A stretch of 13,438 nt of DNA, from contig JAWVFT010000042.1 in NCBI GenBank assembly GCA_033855775.1, forward strand, positions 1 through 13,438, read 5' to 3'. A model generated the notes under the pieces. It had not been told where the DNA came from. It made no database searches and saw only the letters and a program-made list of their open reading frames with translations. The position numbers and the translations under genes are program-made. The DNA is from DASVTR01 sp033855775 (GTDB lineage: Bacteria > Acidobacteriota > Blastocatellia > Pyrinomonadales > Pyrinomonadaceae). Below are positions 1 to 6,260 of the stretch, one piece after another (positions within the stretch are counted from its first letter, which is position 1; each line of letters starts with the position of its first letter).

Positions 1-44
1 GTCCGTTAATCAAGAGTAGTGCGGAGAGAGAGAGAAGCTTTGGC

Positions 45-911
45 TTAGGCGGGAGCAGCGCGCAACGCTTCGAGCAGTTCGAGTCCGAAGCGGGCAATCT
101 TGGAAGGGCCTAGGCCGTGAATCGCGCTCAACTCTTCGAGCGTCGCTGGCCGCTCCATCGCCAGATGCTCAAGCGTCCGGTCAGGGCAAATCATGTAGGC
201 TGGCACACGCTCGCTCATAGATTTTTCCAGCCTCCACTTTTTCAGATGCGTCACCGCACGCCGCTCAGTCTCCGTCAAAGGACGCGGCGGCGGTTGTGGC
301 GCGCGTCGCTTTCTAGGCGCTCGCGCTTCATCGCTGGCGGGCGTCAGAGTCGCTGCCGCCAGCGCGCTCTCCAACCTTCCCTGCTCCGTTAGGATTCGTC
401 GCAGTTCGTCGTAGACCTTCAAAGTGATGTGCGCGTCCATCGCTGCATAGCCGAGTTGCGCGCGCGTCAGCGGGCGACGCCGCCAGTTAGATTTCTGAAA
501 GCTCTTGTCAAGCTCAATGCCGAATAGATGCGCCGTGACTCCCGCCAGATTGTAAGACGGAAGGCGCAGGGCCGCCCGCGCCAAACGCAATGTGTCAACA
601 AACGAAGCGGGCCGCAATCCTGCTCCGATGAGCATGCCTTCGTCAAAGCGCGCGTTGTGGGCGGCCATTAAAATGTCGGGCGACTCGACCAGCGGCGCGA
701 CCAGCGAGACATCAACGGCCAGCACATCAATCACGATTGTCTCGCCGACGCGCGGCGCAATCTGCACCAGCGAGACACGCGAATGATTGACCGCCGGATC
801 CCAGTAAGTCTCCGTGTCGAGGCCCACGATTGGCTCACGGCGCAAGGCTTCGAGCGCGTCGCCAGCCGCCGACGCCTCCGTGATGTAACGATAGTTCAAT
901 TGTTCCAGCAC
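45..911 (-). CDS. rnd: Ribonuclease D-like 3'-5' exonuclease with HRDC domain
   Basis: This 288-residue protein is a DEDDy-type 3'-5' exoribonuclease of the RNase D family, which trims 3' ends of tRNA precursors and other structured RNAs in the cytoplasm using two metal ions. The nuclease domain fills about residues 10-180. The four acidic metal ligands and the tyrosine are visible: D32 and E34 in LDTET (Exo I), D90 in HNARFD (Exo II), and Y155 with D159 in YAAMD (Exo III). The family signature QKSNWRRRPL precedes Exo III. A Pro/Arg-rich linker (about 195-212) leads to one HRDC nucleic-acid-binding domain (about 213-284). E. coli RNase D is longer (about 375 residues) with a second HRDC-like domain, so this is the shorter form. 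The start is GTG at 911 and I see no clear Shine-Dalgarno before it; no other start is obviously better. It is transcribed in the same direction as the lipoprotein gene upstream, but a palindrome at 974-1001 probably separates them. The assignment is secure at family level; the exact RNA substrate is inferred. Confidence 0.9.
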   Translation of the reverse strand: MLEQLNYRYITEASAAGDALEALRREPIVGLDTETYWDPAVNHSRVSLVQIAPRVGETIVIDVLAVDVSLVAPLVESPDILMAAHNARFDEGMLIGAGLRPASFVDTLRLARAALRLPSYNLAGVTAHLFGIELDKSFQKSNWRRRPLTRAQLGYAAMDAHITLKVYDELRRILTEQGRLESALAAATLTPASDEARAPRKRRAPQPPPRPLTETERRAVTHLKKWRLEKSMSERVPAYMICPDRTLEHLAMERPATLEELSAIHGLGPSKIARFGLELLEALRAAPA

Positions 912-973
912 GATGAGACGATACGCGAAAAAGCGCGGGACGAAAACCGTGGATGAGGCGCGACGGAAAGCGA

Positions 974-1001
974 AAGGCGCGTTGAAATTTCAACGCGCCT
1001 T
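974..1001 (-). terminator. Perfect 28-bp palindrome, probable terminator of the lipoprotein gene
   Basis: Two 14-base arms (AAGGCGCGTTGAAA and its exact complement) meet with no spacer around an AAATTT centre. As RNA this would fold into a stem of about 11-12 bp with a small AU loop. It lies 24 bases past the stop codon of the lipoprotein gene and before the start of the RNase D gene, both on the minus strand. The bases after the stem on the minus strand are pyrimidine-rich (TTTCGCTTTCC) but not a clean T run, so termination may be weak. A protein-binding site upstream of rnd is the alternative, because perfect dyads without a loop also suit dimeric regulators. Confidence 0.55.
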
Positions 1002-1025
1002 ATGCAACTGTTTTTGACAGACGAA

Positions 1026-1391
1026 CTACGGGGTCTTCATGTTCTTGTTGTTCGAGTTCATGCTGTTCGCGTTATTAGCATTCATGCCATTCTTGTTGTT
1101 CGAGTTCATGCTGTTCATGTTGTTCGAGTTCATGCTGTTCTTGTTGGCGGAATTCATGTTGTTGGCGTTCATGCTGTTGGCGTTGCCGCCGCTCATCGTT
1201 CCGCCTGTATTGCTGTTCGACATCGAGCCGCTGTTGCTGGTGCTCATGGAATTGGTGTTGGAACTGGTGGTGGTCGTGGTTGAGTTCATCGTTGAAGTGT
1301 TTGCGTTACCAGTGTTGGCATTGTCCGTCGCGCAACCAGTCCAAAAGGCTGCAACGGCAAGCAAAGCAAAAAGAGCTAAAGTTCTTCGCAT
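1026..1391 (-). CDS. Small Asn/Ser/Met-rich repeat lipoprotein
   Basis: This 121-residue protein is not a family I can name. Residues 1-20 form a lipoprotein signal peptide: MRR, a hydrophobic core, then FWTGC with the lipid-accepting cysteine at position 20. The mature part is almost entirely Asn, Ser, Thr, Met and Gly with a few Lys, and has no predicted fold. Its C-terminal half consists of octapeptides of the form N-S-M-N-[AS]-N-N-x, encoded by 24-bp DNA repeats at 1042-1176. An ACAGGAGA ribosome-binding site (AGGAG at 1405-1401 on the minus strand) stands 9 bases before the ATG, which supports both the start and the choice of strand. The opposite strand is also open through the repeats, but it lacks a signal peptide and any such site. 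The product is probably anchored in the envelope and disordered. A structural, adhesive or metal-binding role for the regularly spaced methionines is speculation. Confidence 0.8.
   Translation of the reverse strand: MRRTLALFALLAVAAFWTGCATDNANTGNANTSTMNSTTTTTSSNTNSMSTSNSGSMSNSNTGGTMSGGNANSMNANNMNSANKNSMNSNNMNSMNSNNKNGMNANNANSMNSNNKNMKTP
1042..1176 (-). repeat. 24-bp tandem repeats coding for octapeptides
   Basis: Six units lie end to end inside the lipoprotein gene: 1042-1065, 1066-1089, 1090-1113, 1114-1137, a shortened 15-base unit 1138-1152, and 1153-1176. Units one and three are identical over all 24 bases, and unit four differs from them at one base. The 15-base unit removes exactly three codons, so the frame is kept. 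Such near-identical units are prone to copy-number change by slippage or recombination, always in multiples of three bases. Confidence 0.85.
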
Positions 1392-2093
1392 CGAGTTTTT
1401 CTCCTGTAACCCTGTGGGTCAGTCTGTTAAGAGTTGCGCGGAACTAAAGCGCTACGGCTGCCAGCCGCCGCGACAACTCGGCCAATGTTTGCGCCTCCAG
1501 CATCGCTCTCAGACTTCGCCCTGCGGGGGAACTGAGCGCATGCAGCTAAGGCATGTTAAGAATCATCAGTGCGCTTGACGTGCGACCACTCGGCCCACAC
1601 GCAAGCCAAGACTTTCGTTGCGCGCCCGACGGCATCCACATCCCTTTTGAACGGGCCGCTGCGCTTGCCGAAAAAGGGTTTTGCGACTCTCTACGAACAA
1701 CCGCAGAAAGCCCTCCTTCCCAACATCCGAGCACAATGCAAGCCACAATCAAGCGAGGAGGATGCCTTATAACCAGCGGCGCGCAGTGTAACACTAGCAA
1801 GCTTGGAAATAAATGAAAAAATTACTTTTTAGCCGACAAATGTTTCTTTTCGAGCCGGACAATGAAATGTGTTTTTGTTTCCCTTGCCGTCGCTCCGTGA
1901 GAGAATTTCGAGCAGCCCTTCGATGATTTCCCAAAGGCTGCGGCCAGACGCAATCTCAGAATCAAAGGGTTCCGGCTTCCCTCTCTTTGCTAATCCGCGA
2001 GAAATGAGTCGCTCGAATCGAGCCTCAGCCCGCGGCGGGCCGTCTCGCTGACAGCTAACTTTTGATAACTGTGCGGTTTGACTGCAAAAACGC
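1392..2093. other. 700-bp gap without a convincing gene
   Basis: This stretch separates the divergent lipoprotein and HD-GYP/GGDEF genes. Short open frames exist on both strands (for example 1553-1816 on + and 1829-2149 on -), but none has a good ribosome-binding site, a recognisable motif or a family resemblance. The part around 1797-1880 is noticeably AT-rich compared with its surroundings. A small dyad AGTGT-A-ACACT lies at 1785-1795. I could not fit a c-di-GMP riboswitch, a tRNA or another RNA class here. The lipoprotein promoter must lie in the right-to-left direction upstream of 1391, but I could not pick out convincing hexamers. The gap could hold a decayed gene, a small RNA or long leaders. 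Confidence 0.5.
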
Positions 2094-2122
2094 TTGACGT
2101 TTCCATGAAAACGAGCTATTGT
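2094..2122 (+). promoter_or_regulatory. Sigma70-type promoter of the HD-GYP/GGDEF gene
   Basis: A -35 hexamer TTGACG (2094-2099, five of six consensus bases) is followed after exactly 17 bases by a -10 hexamer TATTGT (2117-2122, four of six). Transcription would begin near 2129, giving a leader of about 170 bases before the ATG at 2300. The leader shows only a small AAGGG-CTT-CCCTT hairpin at 2168-2180. The promoter lies downstream of the TTG codon at 2078 where the open frame begins, which argues that translation does not start there. Confidence 0.7.
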
Positions 2123-2149
2123 TGGCCATATGCCAACTATGTTTGGCAT
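2122..2149 (+). promoter_or_regulatory. Operator-like cluster of TTGGC/GCCAA half-sites
   Basis: Three half-sites alternate in orientation. TTGGC (2122-2126) and GCCAA (2132-2136) form a dyad with a 5-base centre, TTGGCCATATGCCAA. The middle site also pairs with the third as ATGCCAA (2130-2136) and TTGGCAT (2143-2149) with a 6-base spacer. The cluster begins at the last base of the -10 box and covers the expected transcription start, which is the position typical of a repressor operator. The cognate regulator is not in this window. The alternatives are a leader hairpin that could switch between two pairings, or chance. Confidence 0.5.
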
Positions 2150-2299
2150 GGGCAGTTGAGCACAAGTAAGGGCTTCCCTTCACAATATGGCGGTTGCAAA
2201 TGGGCGCCGCTATCTCCAAGAACAATTCTCAAACAAGTTTGCTCCCCCGAACGCTACCCGAATGGATGCACGCTTCCTGAGAGGTCATTAATCATCACC

Positions 2300-4834
2300 A
2301 TGCCAAAAGGTAACTGGAAAAGTCTCGCGCTTCTCGGCGGTGTGGCATTGCTGGCGTGTCTGCTGCTGGCGACCGCGCTCGTCTCCCTCGTTGGTTTACC
2401 ATTAACAGGCTGGACAGGAATTGCGCCGCTGGCAGGATTGTTGTTGCTGACGCTGGCCGCAAGTCGCTTTACGGTCTTAATCACCAACGCTGACGGCCAC
2501 AGTTCAAGTCAGAAATCCGTCGCCGATGCCTTCATCTTTCTGGCGGCGATGATGTACACGACCACCTCCGTCAACACTGTCGGCCCGGCGGTCTTGCTGG
2601 CGGCCATCGTCGGCTACATGTCTGTCTGGAACTCGCCCGACCGGCGAATCACAATCTTTACGACGGGCGCTTCCATCATCTCGACTTACGCTGCCGCTTC
2701 CCTTTATCAACTGCTGATTCATCAACTGGACTCAGGCGGCTTGAGCGCAGAGGATGCGGCCGTCTCGTTCGGCACGCTCCTGCTGCCGCTCTGCGTGATG
2801 GCTCTCGTGCAGTATGCGCTGAGCACGGTGGCGACCGCCGCCTTCATCGCTTTCGATTCCGGCAAGACGCGCTTCACGCTCTCGCGCGAGAGTCTGGTCT
2901 GGACTTCGATGACACAGATTGGCGGCGCGGCGGCGGCGGTCTTGTTCTACGCGGCCCTGCACGCCAACAGCGTTCCGTTCATCCTCGTCGGCCTGCTGAT
3001 TATCTCGCTGATTCATCTGCTCTATCGTTTCGACGAACTGCGCGTCGCGGAAGTGAAACGCTCCGAGGCGGAAAAGGCTCGCCACATACACGAGATGGCC
3101 AGCCTTCACATGAACACCATCGAGTCGCTGGCTATCGCTATTGATGCCAAAGACCAGACGACGCATGGACACGTTAGACGCACGCAGATTTACGCGACCG
3201 AGATGGGCAAACTGCTCGGCGTCAGCGAGCCTGAGACGCAAGCTCTGCTGGCCGGAGCCTTGCTCCACGACATCGGCAAGCTGGCCGTCCCCGAATACAT
3301 CCTCAACAAGCCGGGCAAGCTCACCGAGTCCGAGTTTGCCAAGATGAAGATTCACCCGACGGTCGGCGGAGACATTCTCAAGCGCGTCGGCTTCCCTTAT
3401 CCGGTCGAAGACATCGTTCGCTATCACCACGAAAAGTGGGACGGCACGGGCTATCCGAAGGGACTCAAAGCGCAGGCGATTCCGCTGGTGGCAAGGATTA
3501 TCTCGGTCGTGGATTTCTACGACGCGACGCGCTGCGACCGTCCTTATCGCAAAGGGATGACGCGCGAAGATTCGCTCGGGTTGCTGCGCAAGATGGCCAA
3601 CTCTTCGTTTGACCCGCGCGTCGTCGAGATGTTCATTCAACACGTCGAGCGGTTCGACCAGTTAATCGCGTCGCAGGACATACAGGAGCAGGTCGCGTCC
3701 CAGGACATGATTGACGCGACGAATGCGCGCCCCGACGCCGGCCTCGCGTCCGACACGCTCGGCACGCAGGACGACTCGCTCGGCTTCCGCTCCATCACCG
3801 AAGCTCAGCGCGAGGTCTTCGCCCTGCATGAGATAGCGCAGACCATCGGCTCGTCTTTGAACTTACAAGACACTGTGGCTCTCGTCTCAAGCAAGCTGCG
3901 CGCTATCGTGCCTTTCGACACGTGCATCATCTATCTGGTTGACGACAAATCGGGCAAAGCCCTTCCGGCTCATGTCGCGGGCGACCAATCGGACACGTTC
4001 TCGCGCCGCCGCATCAGCATCGGCGACGGTATCACGGGTTGGGTCATCGCCAACGCGCGTTCGATGTGCAACGCTTCGCCCGAACTCGATTTAGTCGGCG
4101 TCCCCGAAGAGATAGCGAAAGCCATTCGCGGCGTTCTGGTCTCCCCGCTCGTCCGCGAGGACGGAGCCTTCGGCGCCATCACGCTCTATTCACGCAGCCG
4201 CATCTCTTATAGCTCCGAGCACGTCCGGCTGCTTGAATCGGTCGCGCAGCACGCCGCTTCGGCGCTCAATAACGCGCTCACGTTTGAGAAGACCAAGGAG
4301 AGCGCGTTGACAGACCCGCTCACGGACTTGCCCAACGCTCGCGCCTTCTACATGTCGCTCGAACAGCGCATCGCCGAATGTCAACGCTTGAACCGCGAAT
4401 CCATCGCGCTCATCAGCATGGACATCGACGGCTTCAAGAAGATTAACGACTCTTACGGCCACGCTGTCGGCGACCGTCTGCTGGCGAGCATCGGCGGCAT
4501 CATCAAGAAAGAGTTGCGGCAGATGGACATTCTGGCGCGCTATGCGGGCGATGAGTTTGTCGCCATCATGCCGATGGCGTCGAACGTCATGGCGGGCATG
4601 ATTGCCGAGCGCATCCGCGCGGCGGTCGAGTCGCAGAAGTTCACTGTCCGAACCGGGCGCACGGTTGACATCGGCATCAGCGTCGGCATCTCCTGCTTTC
4701 CTTCCGACGGAGAGACGACAGAAGAGCTTTTGACGGCTGCGGCCCGCAACATGCAGCAGGACAAGCACGCGCGCAAGCTCGTGCCGTCCCTGTCGAGCGT
4801 TCCGCTCGCCTCTTCGGTGGACAACTACACCTAA
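2300..4834 (+). CDS. Membrane HD-GYP / GAF / GGDEF c-di-GMP turnover protein
   Basis: This 844-residue protein appears able both to break down and to make the second messenger c-di-GMP. Residues 5-255 hold several hydrophobic spans, an integral-membrane sensor of unknown ligand. The HD-GYP phosphodiesterase domain follows (about 265-450), with H323-D324 in HDIGK, H376-H377, and G384-Y385-P386 in DGTGYP. A GAF domain lies at about 505-660. The GGDEF-type diguanylate cyclase domain (about 670-830) has DIDGFKKIND, an A749-G-D-E-F753 active-site motif (Ala for the first Gly) and an intact RxxD inhibitory site, R740-Q-M-D743, five residues before it. The frame is open back to a TTG at 2078, but those 74 residues are not protein-like and overlap the promoter, so ATG 2300 is preferred. 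GAGAGG lies about 15 bases upstream, which is rather far for a ribosome-binding site. A terminator follows, so the gene is probably monocistronic. Which activity dominates cannot be read from sequence. Confidence 0.9.
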   Translation: MPKGNWKSLALLGGVALLACLLLATALVSLVGLPLTGWTGIAPLAGLLLLTLAASRFTVLITNADGHSSSQKSVADAFIFLAAMMYTTTSVNTVGPAVLLAAIVGYMSVWNSPDRRITIFTTGASIISTYAAASLYQLLIHQLDSGGLSAEDAAVSFGTLLLPLCVMALVQYALSTVATAAFIAFDSGKTRFTLSRESLVWTSMTQIGGAAAAVLFYAALHANSVPFILVGLLIISLIHLLYRFDELRVAEVKRSEAEKARHIHEMASLHMNTIESLAIAIDAKDQTTHGHVRRTQIYATEMGKLLGVSEPETQALLAGALLHDIGKLAVPEYILNKPGKLTESEFAKMKIHPTVGGDILKRVGFPYPVEDIVRYHHEKWDGTGYPKGLKAQAIPLVARIISVVDFYDATRCDRPYRKGMTREDSLGLLRKMANSSFDPRVVEMFIQHVERFDQLIASQDIQEQVASQDMIDATNARPDAGLASDTLGTQDDSLGFRSITEAQREVFALHEIAQTIGSSLNLQDTVALVSSKLRAIVPFDTCIIYLVDDKSGKALPAHVAGDQSDTFSRRRISIGDGITGWVIANARSMCNASPELDLVGVPEEIAKAIRGVLVSPLVREDGAFGAITLYSRSRISYSSEHVRLLESVAQHAASALNNALTFEKTKESALTDPLTDLPNARAFYMSLEQRIAECQRLNRESIALISMDIDGFKKINDSYGHAVGDRLLASIGGIIKKELRQMDILARYAGDEFVAIMPMASNVMAGMIAERIRAAVESQKFTVRTGRTVDIGISVGISCFPSDGETTEELLTAAARNMQQDKHARKLVPSLSSVPLASSVDNYT

Positions 4835-4860
4835 ACCGCTTTTCAAACACAAACAGAGTG

Positions 4861-4907
4861 GCGCGCATCGTCGAAAATTCTACGGCGATGCGCGCTTTCT
4901 CTTTTTC
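4861..4907 (+). terminator. Rho-independent terminator after the HD-GYP/GGDEF gene
   Basis: GCGCGCATCG (4861-4870) pairs perfectly with CGATGCGCGC (4886-4895). The stem extends inward by a wobble pair and two more pairs to a 9-base loop (4874-4882). A T-rich tail, TTTCTCTTTTT, follows. It lies 26 bases after the stop codon at 4834 and isolates this gene from the pdh cluster. Confidence 0.88.
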
Positions 4908-4920
4908 CTAGCCGACGCTT

Positions 4921-4950
4921 TTGCGCGCCATCCTGTATCTCGCGTATAAT
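4921..4950 (+). promoter_or_regulatory. Probable promoter of the pdh cluster
   Basis: A perfect -10 hexamer TATAAT lies at 4945-4950. The best -35 candidate is TTGCGC (4921-4926, three of six consensus bases) with an 18-base spacer, so the promoter may need an activator. Transcription would begin near 4957, leaving a leader of about 93 bases before pdhA. It sits directly after the preceding terminator, the expected place for an operon promoter. Confidence 0.65.
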
Positions 4951-4999
4951 TCGAAGCATCTGTTTCAGGCTTTAACACAGTCAATAAATTGAGCGTCAA

Positions 5000-5036
5000 G
5001 GCGCGCGCGGCAGCCAATCCGTGCAGCGCGTGCGCC
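5000..5036 (+). promoter_or_regulatory. Leader stem-loop just before pdhA
   Basis: GGCGCGCGCG (5000-5009) can pair with CGCGTGCGCC (5027-5036), giving a 10-bp stem with one G-U pair and a 17-base loop. It ends 13 bases before the pdhA ATG, so it abuts the weak AGAG ribosome-binding site (5037-5040). A structure this close could limit ribosome loading or protect the 5' region. In GC-rich DNA such alternating CG runs can also pair by chance. Confidence 0.4.
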
Positions 5037-5049
5037 AGAGATTATAACG

Positions 5050-6186
5050 ATGAGCAAACAAGCCACTCCAAGCAAATCGCGTGTTGGCGCGGAAGAAAAA
5101 AGCGGCGCCGGTCTTCTTGAGAAAGAGTTGCCAGACAATCAAGAGACTGACGAACTGCGGCAAGAGCATCAGGAGCGCAAGCAGGAGCAACAGAGTCGCA
5201 TCGAGGATGTTGACCGCGAGACGCTGCTGCGAATGTTGTATCAGATGATTCTCATCCGCCGTTTCGAAGAGAAGTGCGCCGAATCCTACAGCCTCGGCAA
5301 GATTGGCGGCTTCTGCCATCTCTACATCGGGCAGGAGGCCGTCTGCGTCGGCTCGCTGTCGGCTCTGCGCCCCGACGACTACGTGCTGACGAGCTACCGC
5401 GACCACGGCCATGCCATCGCCAAGGGCGTCCCGTGCGACGAAATCATGGCTGAGCTTTACGGCAAGGCCAGCGGGTGTTCGAGCGGCAAAGGCGGCTCGA
5501 TGCACCTGTTCGACGCGGACGTGAATTTCCTCGGCGGCCACGCCATCGTCGGCGGGCAGATTCCGCTCGGAACCGGCATCGCCTTTGCGAGCAAGTACAA
5601 GGGCGGCGATCAGGTGACGCTCTGCTTCTTCGGCGAAGCGGCGGTGAATCAGGGCGCGTTCCACGAATCGCTGAACCTGGCGCAACTGTGGAAGCTGCCC
5701 TGCATCTACATCTGCGAGAACAATCAATACGGAATGGGAACTTCGCTTGAGCGCGCGATGTCTTTGCAGGATGTCTCGCAGAAGGCGCACGCTTACGAAC
5801 TCGCCTCCGAATTTGTTGACGGCATGGATGTGCTGGCGGTGCGCGAAGCCGTCGCTCGCGCAGTGGAACGAGCGCGCAAAGATTATCTGCCGACGCTCAT
5901 CGAAGTCCGCACGTATCGCTTCATGGGCCACTCTATGTCCGACCCCGGCAACTATCGCACGCGCGCCGAGATTGAAAAGCATCAGGAGCGCGACCCCTTG
6001 AAGCTCTTCACGGCGAGCCTTCAAGCGAAAGAATTGATTGACGAAGCGGGCCTTAAAGAGATTGAGAATCGAGTGCGTGAGGAAGTGGAACACGCCGTCA
6101 AATTCGCCGACGAAAGCCCTGAGCCTGACCCGTCGGAACTCTACACGCACGTCTACGCCAATCCAATCGTGCCGGGCAAAAAATGA
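5050..6186 (+). CDS. pdhA: Pyruvate dehydrogenase E1 component, alpha subunit
   Basis: This 378-residue subunit pairs with E1 beta to form the thiamine-diphosphate-dependent E1, which decarboxylates pyruvate and passes the acetyl group to lipoyl-E2 in the cytoplasmic PDH complex. Family landmarks run in order: the MILIRRFEEK start of the fold (about 66), YIGQEA, YRDHGH, the GKGGSMH segment, the cofactor-binding region ending in N224-N225 (CENNQYGMGT), and the loop histidine H294 in MGHSMSDPGNYR. Two points are unusual. The Mg/ThDP motif that usually reads G-D-G or G-E-G is G195-E196-A197 here, although N200 is kept. A charged Glu/Gln/Arg-rich tail of about 55 residues precedes the fold and looks disordered or coiled. 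The ribosome-binding site is weak (AGAG, 9 bases upstream), and no later Met before the fold offers a better start. pdhB follows after 74 bases. A branched-chain 2-oxoacid E1 alpha is possible, but the high similarity to PDH motifs favours pyruvate. Confidence 0.92.
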   Translation: MSKQATPSKSRVGAEEKSGAGLLEKELPDNQETDELRQEHQERKQEQQSRIEDVDRETLLRMLYQMILIRRFEEKCAESYSLGKIGGFCHLYIGQEAVCVGSLSALRPDDYVLTSYRDHGHAIAKGVPCDEIMAELYGKASGCSSGKGGSMHLFDADVNFLGGHAIVGGQIPLGTGIAFASKYKGGDQVTLCFFGEAAVNQGAFHESLNLAQLWKLPCIYICENNQYGMGTSLERAMSLQDVSQKAHAYELASEFVDGMDVLAVREAVARAVERARKDYLPTLIEVRTYRFMGHSMSDPGNYRTRAEIEKHQERDPLKLFTASLQAKELIDEAGLKEIENRVREEVEHAVKFADESPEPDPSELYTHVYANPIVPGKK

Positions 6187-6221
6187 GAGACGGGCGAAAG
6201 CGCGGCTTTCATCCGTCTCTC
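6185..6221 (+). promoter_or_regulatory. Intercistronic hairpin between pdhA and pdhB
   Basis: GAGAGACGG (6185-6193), which includes the last two bases of the pdhA stop codon, pairs perfectly with CCGTCTCTC (6213-6221). After a wobble pair and one mismatch, GAAAGC (6196-6201) pairs with GCTTTC (6205-6210) around a 3-base loop. No T run follows, so it is not a standard terminator. Roles in mRNA processing, 3' end protection or setting subunit ratios are possible. Confidence 0.6.
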
Positions 6222-6260
6222 TCAAACTTGTTGCCCGCTGCCTTTCAAAGAGGTGTTTAA

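Noticed and set aside
22..36. GA dinucleotide run near the left edge
   Set aside because: It is short and common; there is nothing to suggest function.
1039..1578. 179-codon plus-strand open frame with Leu/Phe-rich, membrane-like sequence
   Set aside because: It is the complement of the Asn/Ser/Met repeats of the lipoprotein; the minus strand has a signal peptide, lipobox and ribosome-binding site, the plus strand has none.
1553..1816. 87-codon plus-strand open frame in the gap
   Set aside because: No ribosome-binding site at useful spacing, no motif, and other overlapping frames are equally open.
1829..2149. 106-codon minus-strand open frame with some protein-like stretches (SLWEIIEGLLEIL)
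   Set aside because: Its ATG lies inside the operator-like cluster, there is no ribosome-binding site, and no family is recognised; kept only as a possibility for the gap.
1392..2299. A c-di-GMP riboswitch upstream of the c-di-GMP gene
   Set aside because: I looked for GEMM-type conserved segments on both strands and could not assemble the required motifs.
2732..3643. 303-codon minus-strand open frame
   Set aside because: It is antisense to the transmembrane and HD-GYP part of the signalling protein; its composition is Arg/His-rich and there are no motifs or start signals.
4996..6225. 409-codon open frame on the minus strand, longer than pdhA itself
   Set aside because: It lies antisense to pdhA, whose PDH motifs are unmistakable; the frame is open because of GC-biased codon use and its product is Arg/His/Ala-rich with no motif.
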